Source: Semisulcospira habei
Lineage: Eukaryota > Mollusca > Gastropoda > Semisulcospiridae
Length of the DNA stretch: 64,000 nt
Direction of reading: 5' to 3'
Assembly (NCBI GenBank): GCA_036245525.1
Contig: BTPG01000005.1
Coordinates: forward strand, 127,966,120-128,030,119
Shown here: positions 44,460-55,965 of the stretch, in pieces
How the letters are laid out: each line of letters starts with the position of its first letter
How positions within the stretch are numbered: position 1 is the stretch's first letter
Program-made: the position numbers and the translations under genes
The notes under the pieces: generated by a model
The model's input: the letters and a program-made list of their open reading frames with translations, nothing else
Database searches by the model: none
What the model was told of the DNA's origin: nothing

Positions 44460-45414
44460 ACGCATGCACGCACTATCACGCACACACACATCCACACGCT
44501 TTCAGTCAGAAGAGCATGCAGGTGACCCGTGTGCTTAGTATATCATGTAGCTAGGTAAAGTCAACCTGCTTTCACACAAGTTATAGCAAGACTGAAATTG
44601 TACCGTGAAGCTCTAGTTTTGTCACCATTTTCTCAAGCCTATGAAGCGAAAGTCATATCATGTAAAATATAAAATTACGTAAAAACTAAAACTTATGTCA
44701 TGACAAATGACGTTTGACAAATCAATGACACTATGTCCTGCGCCCCTTATAGTTATAGAACTCACTGACGCATTGGCAGATCTATTGGAGACTTTTTCAA
44801 TAGGAGATAATTCAACATCAGAATCAGGTCAAAGACAAAAGGTAGACACCATTGACAGCGAGGACAGCTCTCATAGAAGGGACATTGTGGGTTATGGTTC
44901 ATCCCATCTTGTTTACTTTTTCAGAGATGTGCCAAACAATGAATTTTGTGTTGTTGTTTTTTAAAATTATTATTTCTAGCATCTTTGGTGAGTTTTATTT
45001 ATGTAAAGTGATCTGCTCCATGACAGGATCTGATTGCTAAAATTTAACAAAACAACGTTATCAGTGTTGTCTTTCCTCTTATAAAAATTTTCTACTTTAT
45101 AAAAATTTTCTACTGTTCTTTTCACAATCCATGTGATTAGGCACACATACCAGAGGTTTTCCAATAGCCTATCAAGTGCAATGGAAGGAAAGTCTCCTGT
45201 GTGCAAAGGAGAACAAGAGCAGATACGTTTTAAAATTAAAACGTTATTTTTCAAGTGAGCCTTATAAGTTATGTCAAGCATTATTGTAAGACATGCTAAT
45301 AACATTATATATATTTAAAGAGATATTGTGAACTATTAACACATTCTGCACCAAAGTCCCAAATTCCCAAACTGAGGAGTTCTCTGTTAAAGACTACAGA
45401 GTAATTTTGAAGAG
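44460..45414. other. No gene seen
   Basis: AT-rich; the frame at 44707-44964 (LTDALADLLETFS...) is unrecognised and has no supporting splice or start evidence. Confidence 0.4.
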
Positions 45415-45520
45415 AGATGGGCCATGCTAGTGCAAAGTTGATGCCAGCATAGCTTGGCACCTGAAGGCGTCGAGCTATTCTGACACCACCTTTAAAGTAA
45501 AACTTAATGGTCAATTCATC
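45415..45520. repeat. Degenerate Hp2 hairpin
   Basis: AGCATAGCTTGGCACCTGAAGGCGTCGAGCTATTC tip region is still paired; the outer arms are diverged. Confidence 0.6.
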
Positions 45521-45601
45521 TCTTGCTCTAGAGTGTCAGTGGAATGTATTACCCCTTCACTGACCGGACTGTAGGTTACTTTAAATTTTAAATTAAAAGG
45601 T

Positions 45602-45750
45602 GTAACCTTGTGCATGCAGCCCCAGGCAATGTTATCCTTTTGGCTGTCATTAGCGGTTTTTTATCATGACGATTCCTGCAGGAATCATTACGAAAAAACT
45701 GCTAAGGACAGCTAAAGAGTTAACAGTAGCTGCATACACAAGGGGGTTAA
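45602..45750. mobile_element. Hp7 MITE with an Hp4 MITE inserted
   Basis: Outer Hp7: CCTTGTGCATGCAGCC left and GTAGCTGCATACACAAGGGGGTTAA right. Inner Hp4 at 45632-45723 (TTAT...TTAA, GGCTGTCATTAGCGG, ATTCCTGCAGGAAT). It ends 36 bases upstream of the splice acceptor of claudin-like gene 1. Confidence 0.8.
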
Positions 45751-45807
45751 TATGTTATATATTTTTTTAATTGTTTCTTTTTTCAGTGAAAAACACCAGC
45801 AATCAAA

Positions 45808-48800
45808 ATGGGCTTTCTGGATCGTGTGACCAAGATTGGAAAGATCGGACTGCTGCTCTTCATTATTGGAGCAGTGATCTTCATCGTGGGTTTCTCGGTG
45901 CCGTACTGGGTCGTGGAAGGAGTGGCGGGGACCCGCATTGGGCTGTGGGAATACTGTGGTGCCCGGAGTGACTACTGTGGAAACATCCTAAATACTGATG
46001 CATTCAATGCTCCTGGAAAAGGACTGCCTGGTATGACCAAGTTGGAATTGATTGGTTGCTTGCTTAGTTCAGGGTTTAACGTTTATGATGCCAAACTGAT
46101 AATGGACTGCAACTTTGCCGCATTGATTTTCCAGGACCTTCAATGGATATGAGCGATATACAGAGACACCAACTCTTCTGATTTCGCCATATTTTCTTAC
46201 GCCAAAAATAATTTCTTAAGATTTTACGGCCAAATAAATTATCTACCGGCAAAAAAAAGCGCTGAAATTGTCCGCTAAAAGTTACCAATTTCTCGCTGAC
46301 TTTGCTGCTCTCATACCACCGAGCCATCGCGTTTTCCTCGAGATAAATAATGAACCAATCAGAAGTGTCCTTTGATTAGCACAGCCAATCGGAATCTGAA
46401 GTATACATGATCAGAAAATAGTGTGATTTCAATTCAGTTCAGTAGTTCTTGGGATTTCGCTGTTTTACACTGTAAGCATGGGTGACGAAAGTGAATCGTT
46501 AAAAGTAATAAAATGTAAAAGTGCTGATTGCAATGGCAATACTGGTGCGAAAAAGGCGAAAAACAGTGTATCAGCAGAAGTTTTTCCAATGTTATTCCAA
46601 AGACTATCCGTGCATAACCGCATCCAAAGTGTCTCAAGGACATGCTCGCTGTGTTACCGAGTTTTATGTTCATGCGAAATCTTCCTGTCAAATTTTATTT
46701 CTTCCTGTCAAATTTTGAAAAATGGTAAGGTCAGGTAGTGAAAGGGGTTGGCATCTTTGGCTATATAGAACAGGCCCTTATTTCAGACTAGGCATTTTAC
46801 TAAGATGGGTCATGTTATCAGCAGTCAATGGGTTAAAAACCTCAGTGGGAATTTTACGTCAACCTTGGTGAGTAAAAACATATTCTTATGTGGCAGTTAC
46901 TCGACTAGTGTGAGTGGAACTATTACTAGTATATTAGGGTTAAAAATACTGGGGTGGAGAGAAAGAGAGTAAGCTATGTGAAAAAAAGAGTAAGACAAAG
47001 CGACAGTAATAATGGAAGTTTTAAAAGTTACTCATTTTACTGTGAAATACAAAATACAGGCCACTGAAATTTTCTGTCATTCCTTTCACTTTCCCCATAC
47101 AATTGAATTATTCTATTGCTTTTCTGATTAAGTGTAATGAGATTGTTTTTTGCTTTTTTTATTTATTTATTTATTTTTTTTTTTAAGCAAGACTTCTTTT
47201 GTCAAGGTGCTCCATGTTTGGACAAAATTTACCCCACCCCCACTCCCCACCCCCTCCAACAACCAAAACAAAATTTTAAAAGAAGATGAAATCCCAACCT
47301 CTCCCACCCCAGTCTTTATCAAATACCAAATGATGATATTGTACATTTTGTGTTACAGCATGGTTCCGTGGCACCCAAGCCCTGGCCTGCTTGGCTCTTA
47401 TTGCTATCATTGTGGCCTTGGTCTTGAAATTCCTCTTTCTTTGTGGGAAACCCAAGAAGTTCCTGCTTATTTCCATCATCATGGACATTGTTGCTGGTAA
47501 GTTACTATTGTCAATGTTATGGATCATGCTCCACTCTGCATCTAAGACTCGCAGACATGGTGGTCTGTTACAGATGAAATCAAAGAGTTAAAAATTAGTT
47601 GCGTACAAGTTTAAGAATATTTGGATAGCAACTTCATCACAGGCATCTCATGTCAAGCCATTCTGGAGTGAAAATAGGCACTAGTACTGTCTTTGCGTTT
47701 CTTGTTGTAGATATCTTGTTTCACTTTGTGACCCTCAAATATTTCAGCTTGGAGTTGGAGTCAAGCTTGCTCAGAAAAATCTTACAAGGAACACTGTATA
47801 AATTTATATTATGATCACCAACTATTGTTTCTAAGTGAAGTTACACTAAACTTCTAGTACAACAAGAACAAAATGCCAACAATCAGAAATTGTTTGTTGC
47901 TATCTAAAGTTCATTGCAAGGGGAAAATATTTTGATTTTTAGGAAAAAAGTAATGTTTTCTTTAATATCCAAATGATTTTTCATAAACAGTATTTATATT
48001 TATTAGCCTGCTGTTTGTCCCAGCTCTCGGGTATGACAGGAGTAAAATTGTAACCTAAAAGTTCTAGGTTTGAAAATAACTAGAAAGTTACCAAGTTTGA
48101 TCCCTGAGTGACGTAAAACATCAATTTCATCACTGCACACAGCATTATGGGGCCAGCAATGCCCTGACGTGAAGCTTATAGTGACGTCGTTTCACTGCAG
48201 CTGATACTGTTCTTCTTCATAATGGCTGTGGCTAAGCCAGCCCACAGAATGTACAGTTGGCTCGAAGCACTGTGTCTGTGTTTGTGTTTGCCAGTGTGTG
48301 GATCAGAGGGTAGCATGGGTTAGGGTGGAGAGCGATGGATAAGTTTAAAAATAAAATTAGAATCAACTTTTGTGTTTATTAATTACCATGTATCTGACTT
48401 TATTCTAAGGGAAGTGTACTGTACAGGGAAGTAAAGTCATTCTCCTGTCTGCTTTGAAAAAGTGGCCATTGCAGGAATCAGGAGAAGTATATTTCTATAG
48501 CCCTATGAATCGTTAACACTGGCTGTCGGTACCCAATGCACAAAAGGCCAACAGGCCGACGTTGGCCCTCACACAGACATGTGTGGGTCAACTGTGACTG
48601 ACGTCAGCCTGATGGCCTTTGTGATTTTGGTAGCAGTTTGTCACTATGATTCCTGCAGGAATTGTGACAAAAAATCTGTTGCTGAGAGCCAAAGGGTTAA
48701 ATGGATTGTTTTATTTGTTTTTGCCTCACTTACATTTGTACTTGACCCACTATGGCAGGAAAGGAATTGACTATGATTATGTCTTGATCCAATATCAGGC

Positions 48801-50403
48801 TATCGGGTAAGATTTAACATTCGCTATCATCAATTCTCTATCATGGACAGCATGATAGAAAATCTGTCCGACGCGCTCTACAGTCCATCACATACTTTAA
48901 CACATGCAAGAGTAGAAAAAGATAAAGTGGGGTGTGGGTGGGTGAAGTGCATGTCATTAGGTAACCTTCCAAAAGCACAAGTGTCAACATTCACGACTGG
49001 ACACTTTTTTTTTCTCAAGATTATTTTGTCCATCACGGTGACAAACAGCCTTCCATGTGTTCCATCCCTGTCAAAATATATCTCTCAAATATGGAGATTT
49101 TTCCCATTAACACAAATGCTGCACATGCAGTCTCTGGAGGACAACACCAGTTTGGTAATTTTGGCTATAGGGCTAAATGTGTGAACCCTTTTGCAGTCAA
49201 CAGTGCTTTTTTGTTGAGGTGATTCCTGCAGAAATCGCCTCAATGAAAAGAGCTATCAAACAGCTGTAACCGGGTTAGCGGATCATCAGGTCGAGAAATG
49301 AGGGAGGCAACAACGTCGAAGACAGGGGTCGCTGTGACATGTCTTTATTGCGGTGTAGGAAACTGAAGAAACTGAAGAAACAGCGCAGAGTTGTATCGTC
49401 GTAGCGGCGAGAGTGGTCTGTGGTAAAGTAACGGCTGAGTGGTACTGACCGCAAGCGCGCCACGGAAGGGGCTTTATATACGGCAGGCGCGGGCCGCAAA
49501 GAAAGCACCACTCGCGTGCTTCCAGAACTCGGTGCTGTTGGAGCGGAAATGCTGAAATTTGTGTTAGTTTGAGATTGGTTCTCTGACCATAGCTCTGATA
49601 CCATAGGACCTAGAAACTTGCGGTTTGTTGCTAACGAAAAAGCCGCAAATGTAGTTTCACTAGTATCAAACATTGATTTGATTACAGACAGCTATAATTA
49701 ACTATGAATTTTTAAACGACTTTAATCCATCGACCTGGTCGGTGTAAAAGGTGCAAACTCCCAAAATAATGTTTAACCCAAAATCGATCGGACTAGAAAT
49801 AGATTACAAAATAAAAGAGACTATCATGCTGAATCTTATGGATCTTGGTTTAAAACAATCGGTACAGGCATTGAGGAGATATTCAACTTAGAATGCCTCA
49901 TCACAAACACAAGCTATCATCGCCATTGTAGGCACCGGATGCTAGAACAAAGCCACGAGGCGGCCGACGCGGTTGCGTCCCCTGAATAGACACTGAATAC
50001 CTAGTGGTCTAGAAGTAAGCCAGAGGGGTCGGACTAACACAGGCATCAATGAAAACAAGACCTTGCGAGACCTTACATTGAAGGAAAACCACTGAATGAT
50101 AACACACACCACTTTTGCAAACAAAGTCGTGATGCAACAAACAAAATTACATCAGATGGGTTATGAGAGCCGGGTGTACCCGGTCACACAGCCAAAGGGT
50201 TAACTGTCACTTATAATTTGTTGAACCTTTTTTCTGTTTGTCCGACAGCTGTCCTGGCCTTTCTTGCCGCAGTTGTGTTTGGCAGCGAGTTTGATAGAAG
50301 TTACCATTACAATCTTCACTTCGGCTTTGCCTTTGACATCATTGGCGGTATTTTCCTTGTTGGGGCGGCCGTCTGCTTCATTGTTGAGTACATCCGACGA
50401 TAA
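45808..50403 (+). CDS. Claudin/PMP22-like four-transmembrane protein, gene 1
   Basis: Spliced CDS of three exons: 45808-46030, 47359-47496, 50249-50403 (223 + 138 + 155 nt, all junctions phase 1), 171 residues plus TAA. Members of this superfamily sit in the plasma membrane at cell junctions or in myelin- or EMP-type complexes; they are structural, not enzymes. TM1 about residues 13-36 (IGLLLFIIGAVIFIVGFSV), TM2 about 82-103, TM3 about 109-132, TM4 about 145-168. The first extracellular loop has the family signature W34...G45-L46-W47-x2-C50...C57; the two cysteines are six residues apart, closer than the usual claudin 8-10. The acceptor TTTCTTTTTTCAG at 45774-45786 lies 21 bases before the ATG, so at least one non-coding exon is upstream and was not found. 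The short C-terminus (VEYIRR) lacks a PDZ-binding YV ending. The donor of exon 1 is GTATGA. Tandem paralogue at 58604. I cannot say which subfamily. Confidence 0.85.
46061..46150 (-). repeat. SINE fragment in intron 1 of gene 1
   Basis: TTAGTTCAGGGTTTAACG, GATAATGGAC and CCAGGACCTT match the 3' part of the SINE; the central body is deleted. Confidence 0.7.
46160..46740. other. Unclassified insertion in intron 1 of gene 1
   Basis: Absent from the corresponding intron of gene 2. It has a CCAAT motif (about 46385), an ATG at 46478 (MGDESESLKVIKCKSADCNG) and a second frame with CYSKDYPCITASKVSQGHA. Possibly a transposon piece; product unknown. Confidence 0.3.
48513..48700. mobile_element. Hp4 MITE with an Hp5 hairpin inserted
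   Basis: Outer TTAACACTGGCTGTCGGTA... to ...GAGAGCCAAAGGGTTAA. Inner Hp5 (48532-48628, CCCAATGCACAAAAGGCC to GGCCTTTGTGATTTT) is flanked by GGTA on both sides (48528-48531 and 48629-48632), a 4-bp target duplication. In intron 2 of gene 1. Confidence 0.8.
49182..50202. mobile_element. Hp4 hairpin split by a solo LTR
   Basis: The left part 49182-49264 (AACCCTTTTGCAGTC..., ATTCCTGCAG) pairs with the right end only if 50193-50202 (CAAAGGGTTA) is joined after CAAACAGC, so the LTR lies inside the right arm. Confidence 0.75.
49265..50188 (-). repeat. Solo LTR (924 bp)
   Basis: TGTAACCGGG...CCCGGTCACA inverted ends with TG...CA, flanked by CAGC (49261-49264 and 50189-50192). Minus-strand TATATAAAG near 49476 and AATAAA near 49342 give its orientation. 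No internal retroelement sequence remains, as after LTR-LTR recombination. Confidence 0.7.
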
Positions 50404-50488
50404 TCTGATGAAATCAGATGATAATCCAGCACAAGGAGTCCATTTTCTTAACACCGTCATGTCAGAGCTATTGAACAACATCCAGATC

Positions 50489-50660
50489 CAAGAGACATAG
50501 ATCTTCAGTCAGTAAGCAAAGGCCATCAGGTTGATGTTGGTCAGTCTGCCTGTGCACATTTGTGCGCAGGCTGTGACCAACATCGACCTGATGATCTTTT
50601 GCTTATTGGGCCCCTGCATAATTGGGGACTTCTAGTTTCTATGCCTCTCGCAAATCTCAT
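50489..50660. mobile_element. Hp3 hairpin with an Hp5 hairpin inserted
   Basis: Outer CCAAGAGACATAGATCTTCA and CTAGTTTCTATGCCTCTCG; inner Hp5 at about 50508-50612 (GTAAGCAAAGGCCATCAGG to CTGATGATCTTTTGCTTATTGG). In the 3'UTR of gene 1. Confidence 0.7.
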
Positions 50661-51544
50661 TCATATTTTGTGCTGCAGGCAGAAAGGGTTAATTGTCAAT
50701 ATATGTCCTGACATTTCTAGCAGCTGGCAGGGAAGGGGTTCAGTACTGCTGTTGGCATGGTTACTTTACTATATTTTTACACCGTCCATTATGATTATGG
50801 GACAACCATCATGTGTTACATTTTAAGAACTGCAAGCGTAACACTTTGACTATATATTATATACATTTGTGAAAAAAATTCTTTGTGTAACTGTAATGGC
50901 ACCTAAAAAGCACCACTTGAGAAATTTTAATGCCAAAGTCTTTTTGTCAACTCTATAACACTTTATAATTGTGCAATTTTTTATTCACCACACAAGGTAG
51001 GTGTGTTGCCCGGTAATGGCTTGAAATAAGCTCTTAAATTACAATTAAAAACAGACTGCAAACTGCTCACCAGAGCTTGAAGTAAATATGCATGTAAGTA
51101 AGGGACCACCTCTTAAAAGCAACATCTTGTGACCAAAGTAGACAAAATGCAGATTAATTCAATGTTCTAAGTAGGTTTCCAACTTGTGTCCATTATTTTC
51201 TCGCATTTGGAGGACATTCATCTGCTGTGAATCTGGCTTGAATTAGCCATCATGAGTGTTTGATTACATTGTCGTTTGCATTCTTATTTATAATTATAAT
51301 ATGTAACGATTGATGTTTGTCTAGTTGTGTACTTCATATTAGTGCTGTAGTTCAAATTAGATGTTGCTGTAATGGAGCATTCATGGTACTTTTAATGGAG
51401 GTTGTTGGCGTGTTGATTTCAACACTCATGGTGATCAGACAACCCAATCCTTTAGAAGACTTTGAAATTAGCTTAGTAAACTTTGAAATTAGTTGTGAAA
51501 TTAGTTGGTTTACAAGCATTTACATTTTAAAGTGTATGCTATAC

Positions 51545-51636
51545 TTAACATTTGGCTGTATGTAGCGCTTTTTGTCAAGGTAATTCCTGCAGGAATCATC
51601 TTGACAAAACGTGCTGCTGACACTAAAAGTGACAGT
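51545..51636. repeat. Hp4 hairpin in gene 1 3'UTR
   Basis: TTAACATTTGGCTGTATGTA...AATTCCTGCAGGAATC...GCTGCTGACACT; the right TTAA is lost. A truncated counterpart lies at about 61975-62050 in gene 2. Confidence 0.75.
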
Positions 51637-51721
51637 CACTGGTTTAAGATGCAGTAAATTTGTATCACTATGGGTGTTTGCTACATGCAGTTATTGACTT
51701 GATAAATCTTCCATTATTATT

Positions 51722-51913
51722 TTAACCCATCTAACCCCAAAGCACTACAGTGGGAGAAGGATCGATCATGATAATTCAAGGGTAGTGCCAGATTAGCCTG
51801 GGGCCAGTCTGGCACTACCTTTGAATTATCAAGGTCGATCCATCTCCTGCAACAGGCACATTGTGAAGTGACCCCCCCTAATATTTCAGATGTGTGGCCT
51901 TGGGGTTAAATGG
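51722..51913. mobile_element. Hp1 TTAA MITE, shared with gene 2
   Basis: TTAACCCATCTAACCCC left end, GGGGTTAAATGG right end, shortened hairpin tip. Same site and orientation as 62128-62336 in the paralogue, so it probably predates the duplication. Confidence 0.8.
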
Positions 51914-52303
51914 AGATAACAAATGCTGCCTCAGCTATCGATTATAGGTGAATCTTTGGCGAGATTTACATATACTTCTCATAACTTTCTGATGTTAATT
52001 GTTATGTTTTGTTATCATTATTAACATTAATCTATTACTATGAGATAATTGTTTAATGGGATTGGAAATTGTTGTCTGCTTAAAGAAAAATTATTGCCTT
52101 CCATCAGGAAAAAACATAACTTTGTACATGACATCCATATTTGTTGTATACTTCATGTTTCTTTTGGCTGCTGTTTTCCTAATTGTTATTATAAATTTAG
52201 AAGCATGCTATAAGGGTGCTTTGTTTAACAGTTTTTGTTTTAATTCATTAGAACTTGATCTGAAAACTGTTTTTTTCCAAAATATTTAGTGAATTTATTT
52301 TTG

Positions 52304-52524
52304 TTAACTCATTCAGCTGACGCACGTATATTTCCCAAACTTTGGAAGCATCATCTAACGATGTCGATAATGCACCTGTTGCAGGAGATGGATCGACCAT
52401 GATAATTCAAGGGTAGTGCCCAATTAGCTTGGCATTTGTCGGTGCCAAGCTAATCTGGCACTACCCTTGAATTATCATGGTCGACCCATCTCCTGCTGTA
52501 GTGCATCAGGGCTGAAAGGGTTAA
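52304..52524. mobile_element. Hp1 TTAA MITE (inverted) in gene 1 3' region
   Basis: TTAACTCATTCAGC...GGGCTGAAAGGGTTAA with the long single-stranded flank on the left, so opposite in orientation to 51722. The matching site in gene 2 holds a different element (62756). Confidence 0.85.
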
Positions 52525-52673
52525 TACTTTGTGAAGAGCTGACTGCAGTTCGCAATACAGTTATTTGCTCATTTCATCTGATCACTGTATATGTTCACAT
52601 GCGTTGGGAATTCTCATGTACTTTTCTAAATCATTCTTTATTTTGACTTGCAGTTCATTATTAAATCTTTCCA

Positions 52674-52679
52674 AATAAA
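52674..52679 (+). promoter_or_regulatory. Poly(A) signal of gene 1
   Basis: CCAAATAAAAG, conserved at 63109-63114 in gene 2 and followed in both by TTGTTTTACAATCCAGTTGC. It implies a 3'UTR of about 2.3 kb. Confidence 0.65.
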
Positions 52680-53170
52680 AGTTTTTTTCTTGTTTTACAA
52701 TCCAGTTGCTTTATTCAACTAATACATTATGATTTTTTGCTTACCTGTTATTTTGCATACTTTATTTCTTTGACTGCGGTATTGTGTCCAGTAGGCCAGT
52801 TTGCTTCTAATACAATAGCTGAATTGATGAATTCATATTGGTGCTCATTTTACATATTCTGTATTTTGGTTTTATACATTGACAGTTGTCATCTTACTGT
52901 TTTCAATATATTTTCTTGACTTTTAACAGTCATGGAATCAGAGTTTGGAATTTTCAGTGTATAAATCTGTCACTCAATCCCACCTACTTGAAAAACCCTC
53001 TTTTGAAAGATTGTGTTTTTCATTGAAAGTTCATATCTTTTTTTTTTCAGCTGAAGAAGATAAGCAAGCAAACAATTTCTTAACTCAACATGCTGACTCG
53101 TTACATCTTAAGGATAAAATTATCAATTGTTTTAGATATCCTTTGAGGTATATGTCACAGTTCTGGTGAC

Positions 53171-53247
53171 AGATTGACCATGATAGTTAAAGGGTGGTGC
53201 CAGAATAGCTTGGCACTTACAGGCACCATCAATATGGTTGATCCACA
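53171..53247. repeat. Hp2 hairpin, right arm deleted
   Basis: Intact left arm (GATTGACCATGATAGTTAAAG...GCTTGGCAC), tip, then only ATGGTTGATCC of the right arm. Confidence 0.7.
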
Positions 53248-53253
53248 TCCTAT

Positions 53254-54075
53254 CATAGCATTTCAGGGCTTATGGGCTAGTCAGGAGTTGCAGTTCCCAT
53301 GAGGGCTTATGAGCTTGTCAGTTTGATGCGTCCTATCATATTTATATTTATCATATTTATACTTTTGTGGATACCCATGTATGTCCCAAAATATGTACAT
53401 TTCCACATTTGGATGCTTTACAGATGTACAAAGACGTTTCGAGAAATGTTTTGTAAATGAATTAGAAAGAGGTGGATTTTTGTTTGATTTTCTTTGCTTC
53501 TAGTCATTTTCATCAGTCAGCTATGGTGCTAGCAGCCCTTGTGCAATGCAGCCTCCTGTACTGTTACTGTTTACAGCACAGATGGCTATGCACAAAGGTT
53601 TATGTTTGATTACCCTGAAAGATTCACATGCCGCTTCTGTTTTTATGTCTTTCCTTTAAATTGTATGTGTTCTGTGATTTTAAACCTTATGGCCTAAGCT
53701 GTGAGGTCCAAAATCACAGACCAGCACTTACTAAAGATATATACACGTAGTTCTTCTACAAACATTACTCATTGGTCACATCAGGGTCTGAACTTTTAAA
53801 AATTGTGCTTAGGGTCTTTGTATCGACTTGATTGTGCCTTTTAAATGATTTCAAATAGTTAGCATACATTTACACCCACAAAATGTTAATCTCCCTTTAC
53901 ATTTAGTTAATTTCGTAAAAACCTACTTTTATTTTTATATATGCCGTCTTCTCTCTATGATCTTGTTACTTATTGTCCATATCTGTATTTGTTTTTCCCA
54001 TCCATATCAACCTCGTTTGTTTCAGTTGTGCTTTTAGCATGGTATGTATTTTACACTGGTCTGTACAGATCAGCC
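53254..54075. other. No gene seen
   Basis: AT-rich intergenic sequence downstream of gene 1. Confidence 0.45.
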
Positions 54076-54155
54076 TTAACTCATTTGAGACGTGATGCAT
54101 CCGGATACGCAGCTTATGTTGCATATCCGTAGGCAGCACATCTCGAATGTGTTAA
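54076..54155. mobile_element. Hp6 TTAA hairpin MITE
   Basis: TTAACTCATTTGAGACGTGA...TCTCGAATGTGTTAA, with GCATCCGGATACG inside; 80 bp. Confidence 0.8.
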
Positions 54156-54254
54156 TATTTACCCATACCCTGGAGCAGTAAAGTCAGACGTAATTTACAG
54201 TCACATTATTGGTGTGCTGAATTTACAGACATAGATCGACTTGTGAAGAAAGCC

Positions 54255-54366
54255 GCTTGGTAAGCAAAAATTCTTCAGACCGATGTCAGCCTTAGCTGGC
54301 CCGCACACAGCTGTGTGCGGGCCAGCTAAGGCTGATGTCAGCTGGAGGACCTTTTACTCAATGGGT
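54255..54366. repeat. Hp5 hairpin
   Basis: Long perfect centre AGCTGGCCCGCACACAGCTGTGTGCGGGCCAGCT with AAGGCTGA-type extensions; ends GGTAAGCAAAAATTC and TTTTACTCAATGGG. Confidence 0.85.
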
Positions 54367-54813
54367 GGCCCTGTGTGAGCCAGATTCATGTACCCATTAT
54401 GTCAGATGCTGTGGTATGCTGAAGTGTGAAATACTTAGGCTGACCTGTACCTGTACCAAATTAACTGATGAGAAGTTTGTATACTCTCTGCACTTGAAGT
54501 AATATACCATATACATTTTTCCAAGTTTTTGTTTGTTATCTTTTTCCCAAAAGCTTTGTATACAACTCTGACTTTCCACTCTCAGAGCAGTTGTTTTTGT
54601 TTGACTTTCCACTCACAAGGCAGTTGTTTATGTTTTTTGTTTTTGTTTACATTTTGGTTGTAGTGAACATTTCACCTTTATTAGTGAAGTAATTTCATGA
54701 TGAACGTCTTTATATCACAGAACACTAAAACATAATAATTACTGCTACATCATCAGCTCATTGGTGTCGAGCTGCATTCGGATAAGCAGCTGTATGCGGC
54801 ATATCCTGATGGG

Positions 54814-55103
54814 TTGGTTAGTTCGGGGTTTAACGTCCATGGCACCAAAGATGGTGATAATGGACGGCCCTGACGGGCGGGTTATGGGGACAGGGAAATC
54901 TATTGCTTATGGAGTACGACCTGAACACTGATCAATTTAGGCGTACTGCAACTGTGCCACTTTGATTTACCAGGACCTTAAACCGGACATGCTATTGAAC
55001 AAGCCCGTCTTTTTTCCCTGGATTGCGAGTCCAGCTACCAGGGCCGGGACGGGGATTCGAACCCACGACCTGGCGATTCCCTTCGCTCTCTTGCTACGAC
55101 GCT
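54814..55103 (-). mobile_element. SINE, full length, inside an Hp6 hairpin
   Basis: Target duplication TATCCTGATGGG (54802-54813 and 55104-55115). Minus-strand box B (GGATTCGAAC as the reverse complement, about 55053) and head near 55100; 3' tail end at 54814. It splits an Hp6 palindrome whose halves are at about 54760-54813 and 55116-55137 (ACTGTGAATGAGTTAAG). Confidence 0.92.
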
Positions 55104-55227
55104 TATCCTGATGGGGTTCACTGTGAATGAGTTAAGCAAGACGGGTCAGTCAGCATATTTTCTGAGAGACATAGGAGCCAAGTCAAACTGCGTTACTTGC
55201 TGATTTTTTGTACAGGCTTGTGAAGTA

Positions 55228-55345
55228 AAAAAACACCCCATAAGCAAAAGGTGCTCAGGCCAACATCATCGTTAGTCAGCCCATGCACAGTTGTGTGTGG
55301 GCCAGCTAAGGCTTAGGCAGGTCCAGGGACCTTCTGCTCACCGAG
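55228..55345. repeat. Hp5 hairpin
   Basis: ATAAGCAAAAGGTGCTCAGGCC... and ...GGACCTTCTGCTCACCGAG with a partly mismatched stem. Confidence 0.75.
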
Positions 55346-55406
55346 TGTTTTTCCTTCCAATCATACCTTATATATTGGTGTGTGTAGTACTTAGACTGGT
55401 CTTCTC

Positions 55407-55496
55407 TTAACCATTTGGCTGTCCATAGTGCTCTTTATCAAGGTGATTCATGCAAGTCACCTGGATAAAAAGTGCTATGGACAGCCAAGGGGTTAA
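55407..55496. mobile_element. Hp4 TTAA hairpin MITE
   Basis: TTAACCATTTGGCTGTCCAT...ATGGACAGCCAAGGGGTTAA; both arms share CCATAG/CTATGG in place of GGTAG/CTACC. Confidence 0.9.
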
Positions 55497-55577
55497 CAAC
55501 TGCTGCATCAGTAAAACTGCTATTGATCCAGTTGACAGTTTAGTCATTTTTTTTTTTTTTACAATAAACTGGTTAAA

Positions 55578-55657
55578 TTAACTCATTCACAGGCAGCCGC
55601 ATCCGGATGCGTGGCTTGTGCTGCGCATCCGGATGCGGCTGACCGTGAATGAGTTAA
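55578..55657. mobile_element. Hp6 TTAA hairpin MITE (near-perfect)
   Basis: TTAACTCATTCACAGGCAGC...CGTGAATGAGTTAA with GCATCCGGATGCG twice; 80 bp. Shares its right TTAA with the next element. Confidence 0.9.
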
Positions 55658-55712
55658 CCCTTCGTGCATGCAGCCACCACTACTGTTCACTCTACCCGTG
55701 GATGCATGTTCA
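55654..55712. mobile_element. Hp7 MITE fragment
   Basis: TTAACCCTTCGTGCATGCAG...GTGGATGCATGTT; starts on the TTAA that ends the Hp6 element. Confidence 0.65.
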
Positions 55713-55894
55713 ACTGCATGTTATGCACCAGGTTGTCTCCTTCGCTGCCCTACCGCTGATTCAGCAAAGGGAGACAACCAGTGTGGTTTTGTCCGAATTA
55801 ACTCTGCTTGGCCGTTTACTTAGGTGTTCTGCTACCTCAGTCATATTTTCGTACTCCGATAATGTATACTTTTTACTATGGTCTTGCATTCTTT

Positions 55895-55965
55895 GTTGAC
55901 CCCCCTTGTACATGCAACCACCAGTACTGTAAACCTTACCAGTGGTTGTATGCACAAGGGGGTTA
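55895..55965. mobile_element. Hp7 hairpin MITE
   Basis: TTGACCCCCCTTGTACATGC...GTATGCACAAGGGGGTTAA with the pair ACCACCAGTACTG / CCAGTGGT in the centre; 71 bp. Confidence 0.8.

Noticed and set aside
46478..46738. Small ORF in intron 1 of gene 1 (MGDESESLKV...)
   Set aside because: Two competing frames, no recognisable domain and no counterpart in gene 2; kept only as an unclassified insertion.
47150..47500. Long open frame across exon 2 of gene 1
   Set aside because: It reads the exon in the wrong frame; the true frame matches gene 2 and the transmembrane pattern.
53040..53165. Possible downstream exon after TTTTTTTTTTCAG
   Set aside because: The segment is not conserved in the gene 2 flank and the preceding region looks like 3' flank, so the acceptor is probably chance.
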